From contig JASBTC010000143.1 of the NCBI GenBank assembly GCA_030148625.1, positions 1-6,098 of the forward strand: a stretch of DNA of 6,098 bases, read 5' to 3'. The notes beneath the pieces are model-generated. The model saw nothing but the letters and a program-made list of their open reading frames with translations. It was not told the origin of the DNA and did not search any database. This DNA comes from Sphingobium sp. Lineage in GTDB: Bacteria; Pseudomonadota; Alphaproteobacteria; Sphingomonadales; Sphingomonadaceae. Positions 1 to 6,098 of the stretch are shown in pieces. How positions within the stretch are numbered: the first letter of the stretch is position 1; each line of letters begins with the position of its first letter. A program made the position numbers and the translations under genes.

Positions 1-698
1 ACGCTTTCGATCGCCGCGCGGATCTCGGTCAATGTCATGCCTGGCGGGACGCCTTGCAGCAGGATGTTGATCGCGTCGCGCAGCAGCGTCCAGGTGCGCG
101 GCAACACCCACAGGCCGATGACGATGGCGACGACGGGATCGATCCAGCTCGCGCCGGTCGCCCAGATCGCGATGGCGGCGATGATCACTCCGGCCGAACC
201 AAGCATGTCGGCCCAGACCTCGAGATAGGCGCCTTTGAGGTTCAGGCTCCGGTCCTTGCCTGACGACAGGATGCGCATCGCGATCAGGTTCACGATCAGG
301 CCGATTGCCGCGACCACCAGCATGCCGATCGATTCGACGGGCTGGGGATCGAAGAAACGCCCGACCCCCTCCCAAAGAATATAACCCGCGACGAGGAACA
401 GCAGGATCGCGTTGAATGCGGCCGCCAGGATCTCGAAGCGCCGATAGCCGAAGCTGCGCCGCTCGTCGGGCGGACGCATGCCGACCCTGATCGCCAGCAA
501 GGCAATGGCGAGCGCCATGGCGTCGGTGAACATGTGCGCGGCATCCGACAGCAAGGCGAGGCTGTTGAAGATGTACGCGCCGACCAGTTCGGCGATCAGG
601 AAGCTGCCGGTCAGCGCCAAGGCGATGGCGAGCGACCGGCTATTGGCGCCGGCCGTATGATCATGCCCGGCATGATCGCCATTTTGCGCAATGTTCAT
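1..698 (-). CDS. czcD: Cation diffusion facilitator, CzcD-like (C-terminus cut by window edge)
   Basis: This is an inner-membrane divalent cation/proton antiporter that moves Zn/Co/Cd-type ions from cytoplasm to periplasm. I translated 232 residues from ATG 698-696; the frame is still open at base 1. The short cytoplasmic N-terminus is His-rich (H9, H12, H14). Six hydrophobic segments follow, at about 22-43, 47-71, 88-109, 123-143, 160-180 and 185-203. The transmembrane-2 metal motif SDAAHMFTD supplies D52, H55 and D59, and transmembrane 5 carries YLEVWAD with E160 and D164. RSFGYRRFEIL (81-91) and GLWVLPRTW (195-203) are also typical of CzcD. Full-length members have about 300-320 residues, so roughly 80-90 C-terminal residues (the cytoplasmic metal-binding domain) are missing here. 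The start overlaps the czcA stop as TGATG and has GGAG 8 nt upstream, so translation is probably coupled to czcA. The family call is firm; the exact metal is not known. Confidence 0.93.
   Translation of the reverse strand, partial: MNIAQNGDHAGHDHTAGANSRSLAIALALTGSFLIAELVGAYIFNSLALLSDAAHMFTDAMALAIALLAIRVGMRPPDERRSFGYRRFEILAAAFNAILLFLVAGYILWEGVGRFFDPQPVESIGMLVVAAIGLIVNLIAMRILSSGKDRSLNLKGAYLEVWADMLGSAGVIIAAIAIWATGASWIDPVVAIVIGLWVLPRTWTLLRDAINILLQGVPPGMTLTEIRAAIES
659..677. repeat. Perfect 19-bp palindrome inside the start of czcD
   Basis: The sequence gatcatgcc-c-ggcatgatc is a perfect inverted repeat with 9-bp arms and a 1-nt centre. It begins 21 nt downstream of the czcD start A and encodes the Asp-His-Ala-Gly-His-Asp part of the His-rich N-terminus. 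It may simply follow from repeated Asp-His codons. It could also fold as an mRNA hairpin (realistic loop of 3 or more nt, stem about 8 bp) or serve as a protein-binding palindrome. The repeat is seen directly; any function is speculative. Confidence 0.6.
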
Positions 699-3600
699 CA
701 CGGTTGCTCCACGGGCGAACCCAATGTCGAGACATCGGAATAATCGCCTTCCTCATGGGATTTGGTCCGCCCGCGCAACAGCAATCGGCTGATCGCGGGC
801 AGCACGAACAGGGTGAGCAGTGTAGAGGTGATCAGCCCGCCGATCACGACGATGGCGAGCGGCTTCTGCACTTCCGCACCCGTGCCCGTCGCGATCGCCA
901 TCGGCACGAAGCCGATCGCGGGCACGATGCCCGTCATCAGCACCGCGCGGACGCGTTCCATCGTGCCGTCGATCACCGCGCGGTCGACCGGTTTGCCCGA
1001 TGCGATCTGCTGGCCGATGCTCGTCATCACCACCAGCCCGTTGAGCACGGTCACCCCCGACAGCACGATGAAGCCGACCGCTGCGGAGACCGAGAAGGGC
1101 AGGCCGGTCAGCGCCAGCGCGAAGACGCCACCCGCCAACGCGAGCGGGATCGCCGAATAGACCGCTGCCGCCGGCCGCACGCCGCCGAGCGCCACGAACA
1201 ATATGCCGAAGATCGCGGCGAAGATGACCGGGATCACCAGCGACAGCCGCGCCGAGGCCGCCTGGAGATTCTCGAACTGGCCGCCCCATTCGACAAAGGC
1301 CCCTGAAGGCAGCTTCACTTGCTTCGCCACCTTGGCGCGCGCTTCGGACACGAAACTCCCGAGATCGCTGCCACGAACATTGGCCTGGACGACGATGCGC
1401 CGCTTGCCATTTTCGCGGCTGACCTGGTTGAGCCCCTCCGAGAAGGAGAAGCGCGCCAGTTCGCGCAGCGGCACCGATGTGCGCGCGCCGCCCTCGCCGG
1501 GCAGCAGCACCGGCAGCGCCCCGACCGCGTCGAGATCGTCGCGCGTAGCGGCATCGAGCCGGACGACGATGTCGAACCGCCGATCGCCTTCGAAGACGAT
1601 GCCGGCCTCACGCCCGCCCAGTGCCGCCGCCACGGTGTCGCTGACCTCCTGCACCGACAGGCCGTAGCGCGCGATCGCATCGCGATCGAACTGGACGTCG
1701 AGCGTCGGAAAACCCTCGGTCTGCTCCACCTTGACGTCGGCCGCGCCAGGCACGGTGTTGAGGATGCCGGCGACTTGCTGGGCGACGCGGCCCATCTCCT
1801 CCAGATCGTCGCCATAGAGCTTGATCGCGATGTCGCCGCGCACGCCCGCGATCAGCTCGTTGAAGCGGAGCTGGATCGGCTGGCTGATCTCGAAGGCGTT
1901 GCCGACGAGCGGCTGCACCTTCGCTTCGACGCGTTCGATGATGTCCGCCTGGTTCCTCACTCCCGCCGGCCATTGGTCGCTCGGCTTGAGGATGATGAAG
2001 GTGTCCGATGCATTGGGCGGCATCGGATCGCTCGCCACTTCGGCGGTGCCGGTCTTCGAATAGATGAACGACACTTCGGGCAATGTCGCGACCGCGCGCT
2101 CCACTTGCGCCTGGAGCCTGGTCGACTGATCGAGCGAGGTGGAGGGGATGCGCAGCGCCTGCATGGCGAGATTGCCTTCGCCCAGCACCGGCATGAATTC
2201 GCTGCCGAGCGTGGCGAACAGCAAGGCGGCGGCGCCGAACACGCCTGCGCCCGCGCCGATCCAGGGCCAGGGCCGCGCCACCGTTTTTTCGAGCAGCGGG
2301 GCGTAGCGATGCTTGGTCCAGGCGATCGCCTTCACGTCCTTTTCGGCGACCTTGCCGCGGATCAGGATCGCGACCATCGCGGGCACAAAGGTGAGCGATG
2401 CGATGAACGCGCCACCCAGCGCGAGCAGCACCGTGATCGCCATCGGCGAGAAGGTCTTGCCCTCGACCCCGGTGAAAGTGAGCAGCGGCACGAAGACGAG
2501 GACGATGATCGCCTGGCCGAACAAAGTGGGGCGCACCATCTCACGCGAGGCCTCGAACACTTCGTGCAGTCGCTCGGGCAATGTCAGCAATCGTCCCTCA
2601 TGCTGCTGGCGCTCAGCCAGCCGCCTCAGGCAATTTTCGATGATGATAATCGATCCGTCGACGATCAGCCCGAAATCGAGTGCGCCCAGGCTCATCAGAT
2701 TGCCCGAGACGCCGAACATGGTCATGCCCGTGCCCATCACGAGGAAGGAGAGCGGGATCACCAGGGTCGCGATGATCGCGGCGCGGAAATTGCCGAGCAG
2801 CCAGAACAGCATCGCCGCTACCAGCAACGCGCCTTCCGCCAGATTCCTCTCGACCGTGCCGATCGTCGCATCGACCAGGGTGGAGCGGTCGAGCACCGTG
2901 GTCAGTTTGATGCCGGGCGGCATCGTTTTCGCCACGCTTTCCAGCTTGTCGGCGACCGACGCCGCGACGATGCGGCTATTGCCGTCGGCGAGCATCAGCG
3001 CGGTGCCGATCACGACCTCCCGGCCGTTTTGCGACGCAGTGCCGGTGCGCAGGCCGCCGCCGATCTGGACGGTCGCTATGTCGCGCACCGCCACCGCCAC
3101 GCCGCCACGTGTCGCCACGGCGGCGCGGCCGATCTCGTCGACCGATCGGATGCGGCCATCGGCGCGGACGAGGAAAGCCTCGCCGCCGCGCTGGATGAAA
3201 TTGGCACCGACCGAGATGTTGGCGCGCTCCAGCGCCTCGGCCAGCTCGCTGAACGAGATGCCATAGGTCGCGAGTTTCGCGGGATCGGGCTGGACGACGA
3301 ACTGCTTTTCATAGCCGCCGATCGAATCGATGCCCGCGACGCCGCGGACGGAGCGCAGTTGCGGCCGGATCACCCAATCCTGCACGGTGCGCAGATAACC
3401 GAGCTTCGCGACATCGTCGGTCAGCCGCTCGCCCGATATGGTGAGATAGGATCCGTCGGGCTGGAAACCGGGCTTGCCCGCGGCGCGCGGTGCCTTGGCG
3501 TCGAAATCGACGACGTACATCAGTACTTCGCCGAGCCCGGTCGAAACCGGCCCCATTTGCGGTTCGACCCCGTCGGGCAAGGTGCCCTTCGCCTGGTTCA

Positions 3601-3940
3601 GCCGCTCGGCGACCTGCGCGCGCGCGAAATAGAGGTCGCTATGGTCCTCGAAGATGACGGTGACCTGGCTGAACCCGTTGCGCGAGATCGACCGGGTGCT
3701 TTGCAGCCCCGGAATGCCCGCCATCGCGGTTTCGATCGGAAAGGTGACGAGCCGCTCGATATCGAGCGGGCCGAGCGCGGGGTCGACCGTGTTGATCTGC
3801 ACCTGTTTGTTGGTGATGTCGGGAACGGCGTCGATCGGCAGCTTCATGAGCTGGAACGCGCCATAGACCGCGACGAGAAGGGTGATGAACACCACCGACC
3901 AGCGAAAGCGGATCGCGGCGTCGAGAAGACGATGGATCAT
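698..3940 (-). CDS. czcA: Heavy-metal efflux RND pump, CzcA-like
   Basis: This is the proton-driven inner-membrane pump of a tripartite divalent-cation exporter, working as a trimer with the downstream-listed membrane-fusion and outer-membrane proteins. It is 1080 residues, normal for the HME-RND family (about 1030-1080). The order is transmembrane 1 (about 13-33), a first large periplasmic loop (about 34-365), transmembrane block 2-6 (about 366-527), transmembrane 7 (about 558-578), a second periplasmic loop (about 580-895) and transmembrane block 8-12 (about 897-1052). The transmembrane-4 proton-relay signature DFGLIVDGSIIIIEN places D422, D428 and E435 with the same spacing as D402, D408 and E415 of C. 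metallidurans CzcA (recalled). GTAEVASDPMPP (631-642) and ATGTGAEVQKPLA (1017-1029) are also characteristic. The only Cys is C437. ATG 3940-3938 gives the normal family N-terminus MIHRLLDAAIRFRW, with GGAG 10 nt upstream. The gene lies 4 nt after czcB and overlaps czcD by 1 nt. Metal specificity within Zn/Co/Cd/Ni cannot be fixed; no CusA-like signature was recognised. Confidence 0.96.
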   Translation of the reverse strand: MIHRLLDAAIRFRWSVVFITLLVAVYGAFQLMKLPIDAVPDITNKQVQINTVDPALGPLDIERLVTFPIETAMAGIPGLQSTRSISRNGFSQVTVIFEDHSDLYFARAQVAERLNQAKGTLPDGVEPQMGPVSTGLGEVLMYVVDFDAKAPRAAGKPGFQPDGSYLTISGERLTDDVAKLGYLRTVQDWVIRPQLRSVRGVAGIDSIGGYEKQFVVQPDPAKLATYGISFSELAEALERANISVGANFIQRGGEAFLVRADGRIRSVDEIGRAAVATRGGVAVAVRDIATVQIGGGLRTGTASQNGREVVIGTALMLADGNSRIVAASVADKLESVAKTMPPGIKLTTVLDRSTLVDATIGTVERNLAEGALLVAAMLFWLLGNFRAAIIATLVIPLSFLVMGTGMTMFGVSGNLMSLGALDFGLIVDGSIIIIENCLRRLAERQQHEGRLLTLPERLHEVFEASREMVRPTLFGQAIIVLVFVPLLTFTGVEGKTFSPMAITVLLALGGAFIASLTFVPAMVAILIRGKVAEKDVKAIAWTKHRYAPLLEKTVARPWPWIGAGAGVFGAAALLFATLGSEFMPVLGEGNLAMQALRIPSTSLDQSTRLQAQVERAVATLPEVSFIYSKTGTAEVASDPMPPNASDTFIILKPSDQWPAGVRNQADIIERVEAKVQPLVGNAFEISQPIQLRFNELIAGVRGDIAIKLYGDDLEEMGRVAQQVAGILNTVPGAADVKVEQTEGFPTLDVQFDRDAIARYGLSVQEVSDTVAAALGGREAGIVFEGDRRFDIVVRLDAATRDDLDAVGALPVLLPGEGGARTSVPLRELARFSFSEGLNQVSRENGKRRIVVQANVRGSDLGSFVSEARAKVAKQVKLPSGAFVEWGGQFENLQAASARLSLVIPVIFAAIFGILFVALGGVRPAAAVYSAIPLALAGGVFALALTGLPFSVSAAVGFIVLSGVTVLNGLVVMTSIGQQIASGKPVDRAVIDGTMERVRAVLMTGIVPAIGFVPMAIATGTGAEVQKPLAIVVIGGLITSTLLTLFVLPAISRLLLRGRTKSHEEGDYSDVSTLGSPVEQP
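707..710 (-). promoter_or_regulatory. Ribosome binding site of czcD, inside the czcA end
   Basis: On the minus strand GGAG lies 8 nt before the ATG at 698-696 and is still within the czcA reading frame. It supports this start and initiation (or re-initiation) at the TGATG junction. No separate promoter is evident. Confidence 0.7.
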
Positions 3941-3944
3941 GGCA

Positions 3945-5123
3945 TCAATGCTCCGCTTCGCCCTTGCCGAGCTCGGCCTTGAGCAGGAAGGCGCCGCGCG
4001 TTGCGACGGCCTGGCCGGGTTTCAGCCCGGCGACGATCTCGATCCGCCCGCCGCCGCGCTGGCCCGTGGTGACGGGCACTGCCTGGAAACCCTTGGCGGT
4101 GGCGGCGAACACGACATCGCGCCCGCCGACCGATTGCACCGCCTCTTCGGGCAGGACGATGCCGCTTGCGCTTCCCGTTCTGCGCGGCGCGATGCGGACG
4201 CGCACGCCCTGGCCGGGGATCAGCCGCCCCGACGCCTCGGGATCGAGCAGCACGGTCGCCGATCGGCTCTGCCGATCGAGGCTCGGCGTCGCCGAATGCA
4301 CGGCGGCGCCGACGACATTGCCGTCGGTCAGTTCGACGACGGCGCGGTCGCCGCGCATGATCCGGCCCGCGTCCGATGCCGGGATCGCGGCTTCGATCTG
4401 GACCCGGTCCGGATCGGAGACGCGGAACAACTCCGTGCCCGCCGCCACATAATGGCCCAGCTTCGCATCGGTCTTGGTGATCCGGCCGGAGATCAGGCTG
4501 GTGACCGCGAGATGGCGGCCGCCGGCCGTGCCCGCCGCCGCGGCGGTCGATCGGGCGCGCTGCAATTCGGCTTCCGCTTCGGCCAGCGCACTCTGCGCCG
4601 CTTCCAGATCCTGCCGCGCGGTCACGCGCGCATCGAACAGGCGCTTTTCGCGGGCATAGGCAAGCCGGGCCGCATTGGCGCGGGCGGCGGCGCTGTTGCT
4701 GTCGGCGGTGAAGGTCGCGGCATCGCGGCTTTCGAGCAGCGCCACGGTTTCGCCCGCGCGCACGCTGTCGCCCAGATGCTTGGTGATGCGAATGATCGCG
4801 CCGTCGGCGCGCGCGGTAAGCGCGGCTTCGCCGTCGGGCGTCGCCACCACCATCGCCTGCGCCAGTATCTCGGCGCCGAATGCGCCATCGACGGTGCGCT
4901 GGACGACGATGCCCGCGGCACTGGCGCGCGCCGCGTTCATCGCGACAAAGCCTTCGGGACCATGATCCTCCTCGGCTTCGGCTTCGGCTTCGGCCGAGGC
5001 GGGCGTGGATGGGGTGTCGGGTGTCGGCATGGTGCGGCCGATCAGCACGCCGCCCACGCCTGTGAGCAGGGCGAGGCCGGCTGCACCGGCGATCAGCCGG
5101 CTGCGGTTCTGGGTGATATCCAT
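3945..5123 (-). CDS. czcB: Periplasmic membrane-fusion (adaptor) protein, CzcB-like
   Basis: This adaptor links the RND pump to the outer-membrane channel in the periplasm. The protein has 392 residues. It opens with a single hydrophobic anchor or uncleaved signal (about 8-30). A Pro/Thr/Ala and Glu-Ala low-complexity linker (31-52) and the segment EEDHGPEGFVAM (51-62) follow. The lipoyl/barrel-sandwich half-motif has ADGAIIRITKHLGDSVRAGE (106-125), then an Ala/Glu-rich alpha-hairpin (about 135-200). The second lipoyl half is SLISGRITKTDAKLGHYVAAG (209-229), followed by beta-barrel and membrane-proximal domains to the end. There is no Cys, so it is not a lipoprotein. It is shorter than C. metallidurans CzcB (about 520 residues, recalled), lacks a long His-rich extension and shows no CusB-like N-terminal Met cluster. 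I chose ATG 5123-5121 because AAGGA lies 10 nt upstream. The in-frame ATG at 5279 would overlap the upstream gene and add an uncharacteristic Arg/Ser/Pro stretch before the anchor. The stop is 4 nt before czcA. Confidence 0.94.
   Translation of the reverse strand: MDITQNRSRLIAGAAGLALLTGVGGVLIGRTMPTPDTPSTPASAEAEAEAEEDHGPEGFVAMNAARASAAGIVVQRTVDGAFGAEILAQAMVVATPDGEAALTARADGAIIRITKHLGDSVRAGETVALLESRDAATFTADSNSAAARANAARLAYAREKRLFDARVTARQDLEAAQSALAEAEAELQRARSTAAAAGTAGGRHLAVTSLISGRITKTDAKLGHYVAAGTELFRVSDPDRVQIEAAIPASDAGRIMRGDRAVVELTDGNVVGAAVHSATPSLDRQSRSATVLLDPEASGRLIPGQGVRVRIAPRRTGSASGIVLPEEAVQSVGGRDVVFAATAKGFQAVPVTTGQRGGGRIEIVAGLKPGQAVATRGAFLLKAELGKGEAEH
3951..3954 (-). promoter_or_regulatory. Ribosome binding site of czcA, inside the czcB end
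   Basis: On the minus strand GGAG lies within the last codons of czcB, 10 nt before the czcA ATG (3940-3938). A second ATG at 3945-3943, only 5 nt from the GGAG, reads a single further codon before TGA, so it is not the czcA start. Confidence 0.6.
4972..4994. repeat. In-frame hexanucleotide tandem repeat (TCGGCT, about 3.8 copies)
   Basis: Three exact copies of tcggct are followed by a partial fourth. They lie in the czcB linker and encode alternating Glu-Ala (residues about 44-51). Because the unit is 6 bp, copy-number change would lengthen or shorten the linker without shifting the frame. Confidence 0.75.
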
Positions 5124-5133
5124 CTGGGTCGGA

Positions 5134-5138
5134 TCCTT
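5134..5138 (-). promoter_or_regulatory. Ribosome binding site of czcB
   Basis: AAGGA on the minus strand overlaps the TAA stop of the upstream outer-membrane factor gene (5139-5137) and lies 10 nt before ATG 5123. It decides the czcB start in favour of the 392-residue product over the 156-nt longer frame. Confidence 0.7.
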
Positions 5139-6098
5139 ATTGGGCGGCGGCGCGCGCCAGCACGGCGCGCGCCTCCACCAGCGCGAGATGCGCGTCGATG
5201 AGCTGGGTTTGCGCGGCGGCGAAGGCCTCCTGCGCGTCGAGCAGTTCGGTGAGCGGGATGCGGCCGGCGCGATAGGCAAGGTCGGCCAGCCGCACCGCTT
5301 CCGCCGCTTGCGGCGCGGCGACGTCCTGCAACGCGCGGACGCGGATCAGCGCCGCGTCGAACGCCGTCTCGGCATTGCCGATCCGCGCGGCCGCCTGCGC
5401 GATCGCCGCGTCGCGCAGCGCCTGCGCCGCCCGGATATCGGCGCGCGCGGCGGCGATATTGCCCTGGTTGCGATCGAATATCGCAAGCGGCACCGACAGG
5501 CTGGCGAGCAGCGCGCGATCGCCGGTCTCCTCGATCCGGCGCGCGCCGATGCCGATCGACGGGTCGATCCGTCCCTCTGCTTGCGCCTGCCTCAACCCGG
5601 CTTCGGCGACGGCGAGATCTGCCTCGGCCAGCCGCGCGTCGAGCGTAGTGGGTGGCGCGGCGCTTGCCGGCTTGGTCAGGTCGAGCGTGCCGACGATGCG
5701 CGTGACCGGCATCTCGCTGCCCAGCAGCGCGCCGAGTGTCCGCCGCGCCGCCGCTTCGTCCGCCTCTGCGGTTTTCAGCGCGGCATCGGCCTGTGCCGCA
5801 TTGGCGCGGGCGCGATAGGCGCGCAGCGGTGGCTCACGGCCCGCCGCGACCAGCGCCTCGGCGATCCGCGACAGCTCGGTGGCGCGGTCGCGCGTGATGC
5901 GCGCCACTTCGAGCCGTGCTTCGGCGGCAAGCGCGGTGCCGAACTGGCTGCGCACCGATTGCGCGAGATCGGCCCGGGCGATGGCAAGCCGCATTTCCTC
6001 GGCATGCAATGCGGCTTGCGCCGCGCCGATCCGCGCGGACCGACGCCCGCCCAGATCGAGCCGCTGGCTCAGCTGGACGCTGGTCTCGGTCCCGTCGA
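5137..6098 (-). CDS. czcC: Outer-membrane factor, CzcC/TolC-like (N-terminus cut by window edge)
   Basis: This is the outer-membrane channel that completes the tripartite metal exporter. The frame is open from base 6098 (two bases of a split codon, then DGTETSVQLS) to TAA at 5139-5137, giving 319 residues. Family members have about 400-430, so roughly 90-110 N-terminal residues, including the signal peptide or lipobox, are missing. The two-fold internal repeat typical of the family is visible. TSVQLSQRLDLGGRR (5-19) and LASLSVPLAIFDRNQGNI (198-214) are the two membrane beta-hairpin regions entering long Ala/Glu-rich helices (about 20-125 and 212-318). LTELLDAQEAF (282-292) is the conserved motif near the C-terminus. 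The TTG at 6009 is an internal Leu, not a start, because family-like sequence continues upstream of it. The gene ends 13 nt before czcB, consistent with C-B-A operon order. It could be named after another HME channel (CnrC, NccC); family certainty is high and the symbol is by context. Confidence 0.92.
   Translation of the reverse strand, partial: DGTETSVQLSQRLDLGGRRSARIGAAQAALHAEEMRLAIARADLAQSVRSQFGTALAAEARLEVARITRDRATELSRIAEALVAAGREPPLRAYRARANAAQADAALKTAEADEAAARRTLGALLGSEMPVTRIVGTLDLTKPASAAPPTTLDARLAEADLAVAEAGLRQAQAEGRIDPSIGIGARRIEETGDRALLASLSVPLAIFDRNQGNIAAARADIRAAQALRDAAIAQAAARIGNAETAFDAALIRVRALQDVAAPQAAEAVRLADLAYRAGRIPLTELLDAQEAFAAAQTQLIDAHLALVEARAVLARAAAQ

Noticed and set aside
207..221. 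Glu in place of His in the transmembrane-5 metal site of the CDF protein (E160-x3-D164)
   Set aside because: CzcD of C. metallidurans, as I recall it, has the same YLEVWSD-type motif, so this is normal for the CzcD subgroup and not a lost site.
1319..3982. An 887-codon open frame on the plus strand, antisense to czcA
   Set aside because: Its product is a low-complexity Arg/Asp/His/Gln-rich chain with no recognisable domain, typical of the mirror frame of a GC-rich gene. The minus-strand frame has full RND family motifs.
4535..4546. GC-only palindrome ccgccgcggcgg in czcB
   Set aside because: It is a run of Ala codons in very GC-rich DNA inside the adaptor hairpin; composition explains it and there is no terminator-like T-run.
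3882..5201. A 439-codon open frame on the plus strand, antisense to czcB
   Set aside because: It is Gly/Arg/Asp-rich without family features, spans the czcA/czcB boundary and lies opposite a clear membrane-fusion protein; a GC-driven shadow.
5124..5279. Longer czcB using an upstream in-frame ATG at 5279
   Set aside because: The extra 52 residues are Arg/Ser/Pro-rich, overlap the czcC coding end and would bury the membrane anchor. The ATG at 5123 has an AAGGA site at suitable spacing.
6007..6009. TTG at 6009 as the start of a 290-residue outer-membrane factor
   Set aside because: The frame continues upstream to the window edge with family-typical sequence (LSQRLDLGGRR), so the gene is cut by the window and is not short.

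Overview
The window reads as part of one polycistronic heavy-metal efflux operon of the CzcCBA plus CzcD type. All genes lie on the minus strand, so transcription runs from high to low coordinates. The DNA is very GC-rich, with abundant gatcg/gcgatcg words, and the proteins are rich in Ala and Arg. This fits a Proteobacterium, most probably an alphaproteobacterium of the sphingomonad kind. That placement comes from composition and protein flavour only; no rRNA or other marker gene is present.

Layout in transcription order: (1) 6098-5137, the C-terminal ~319 residues of an outer-membrane factor (CzcC/TolC-like), with its N-terminus beyond the right edge; (2) 5123-3945, a complete 392-residue periplasmic membrane-fusion protein (CzcB-like); (3) 3940-698, a complete 1080-residue RND pump of the heavy-metal efflux subfamily (CzcA-like); (4) 698-1, the first 232 residues of a cation diffusion facilitator (CzcD-like), with its C-terminal cytoplasmic domain beyond the left edge. 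The junctions are 13 nt, 4 nt and a 1-nt TGATG overlap, and each internal start has a Shine-Dalgarno-like sequence. This indicates co-transcription and probably translational coupling. There are no intergenic gaps to annotate, and no promoter, terminator, RNA gene, mobile element or CRISPR is visible. The operon promoter and any regulator must lie outside the window.

The first three products should form an envelope-spanning C-B-A complex that takes divalent cations from the periplasm (or inner membrane) and exports them across the outer membrane. The CDF protein moves cations from cytoplasm to periplasm, where the RND complex can take them over. The gene order C-B-A-D is the same as in the well-studied czc determinant of Cupriavidus metallidurans. 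The substrates are inferred to be Zn/Co/Cd-like divalent cations, but the exact metal cannot be read from the sequence.

I did not find a previously undescribed system. The points worth a second look are small: a perfect 19-bp palindrome just inside czcD that coincides with its His-rich N-terminus, an unusual double stop/start junction between czcB and czcA, an in-frame hexanucleotide repeat in the CzcB linker, and a Ser variant of the RND proton-relay signature.
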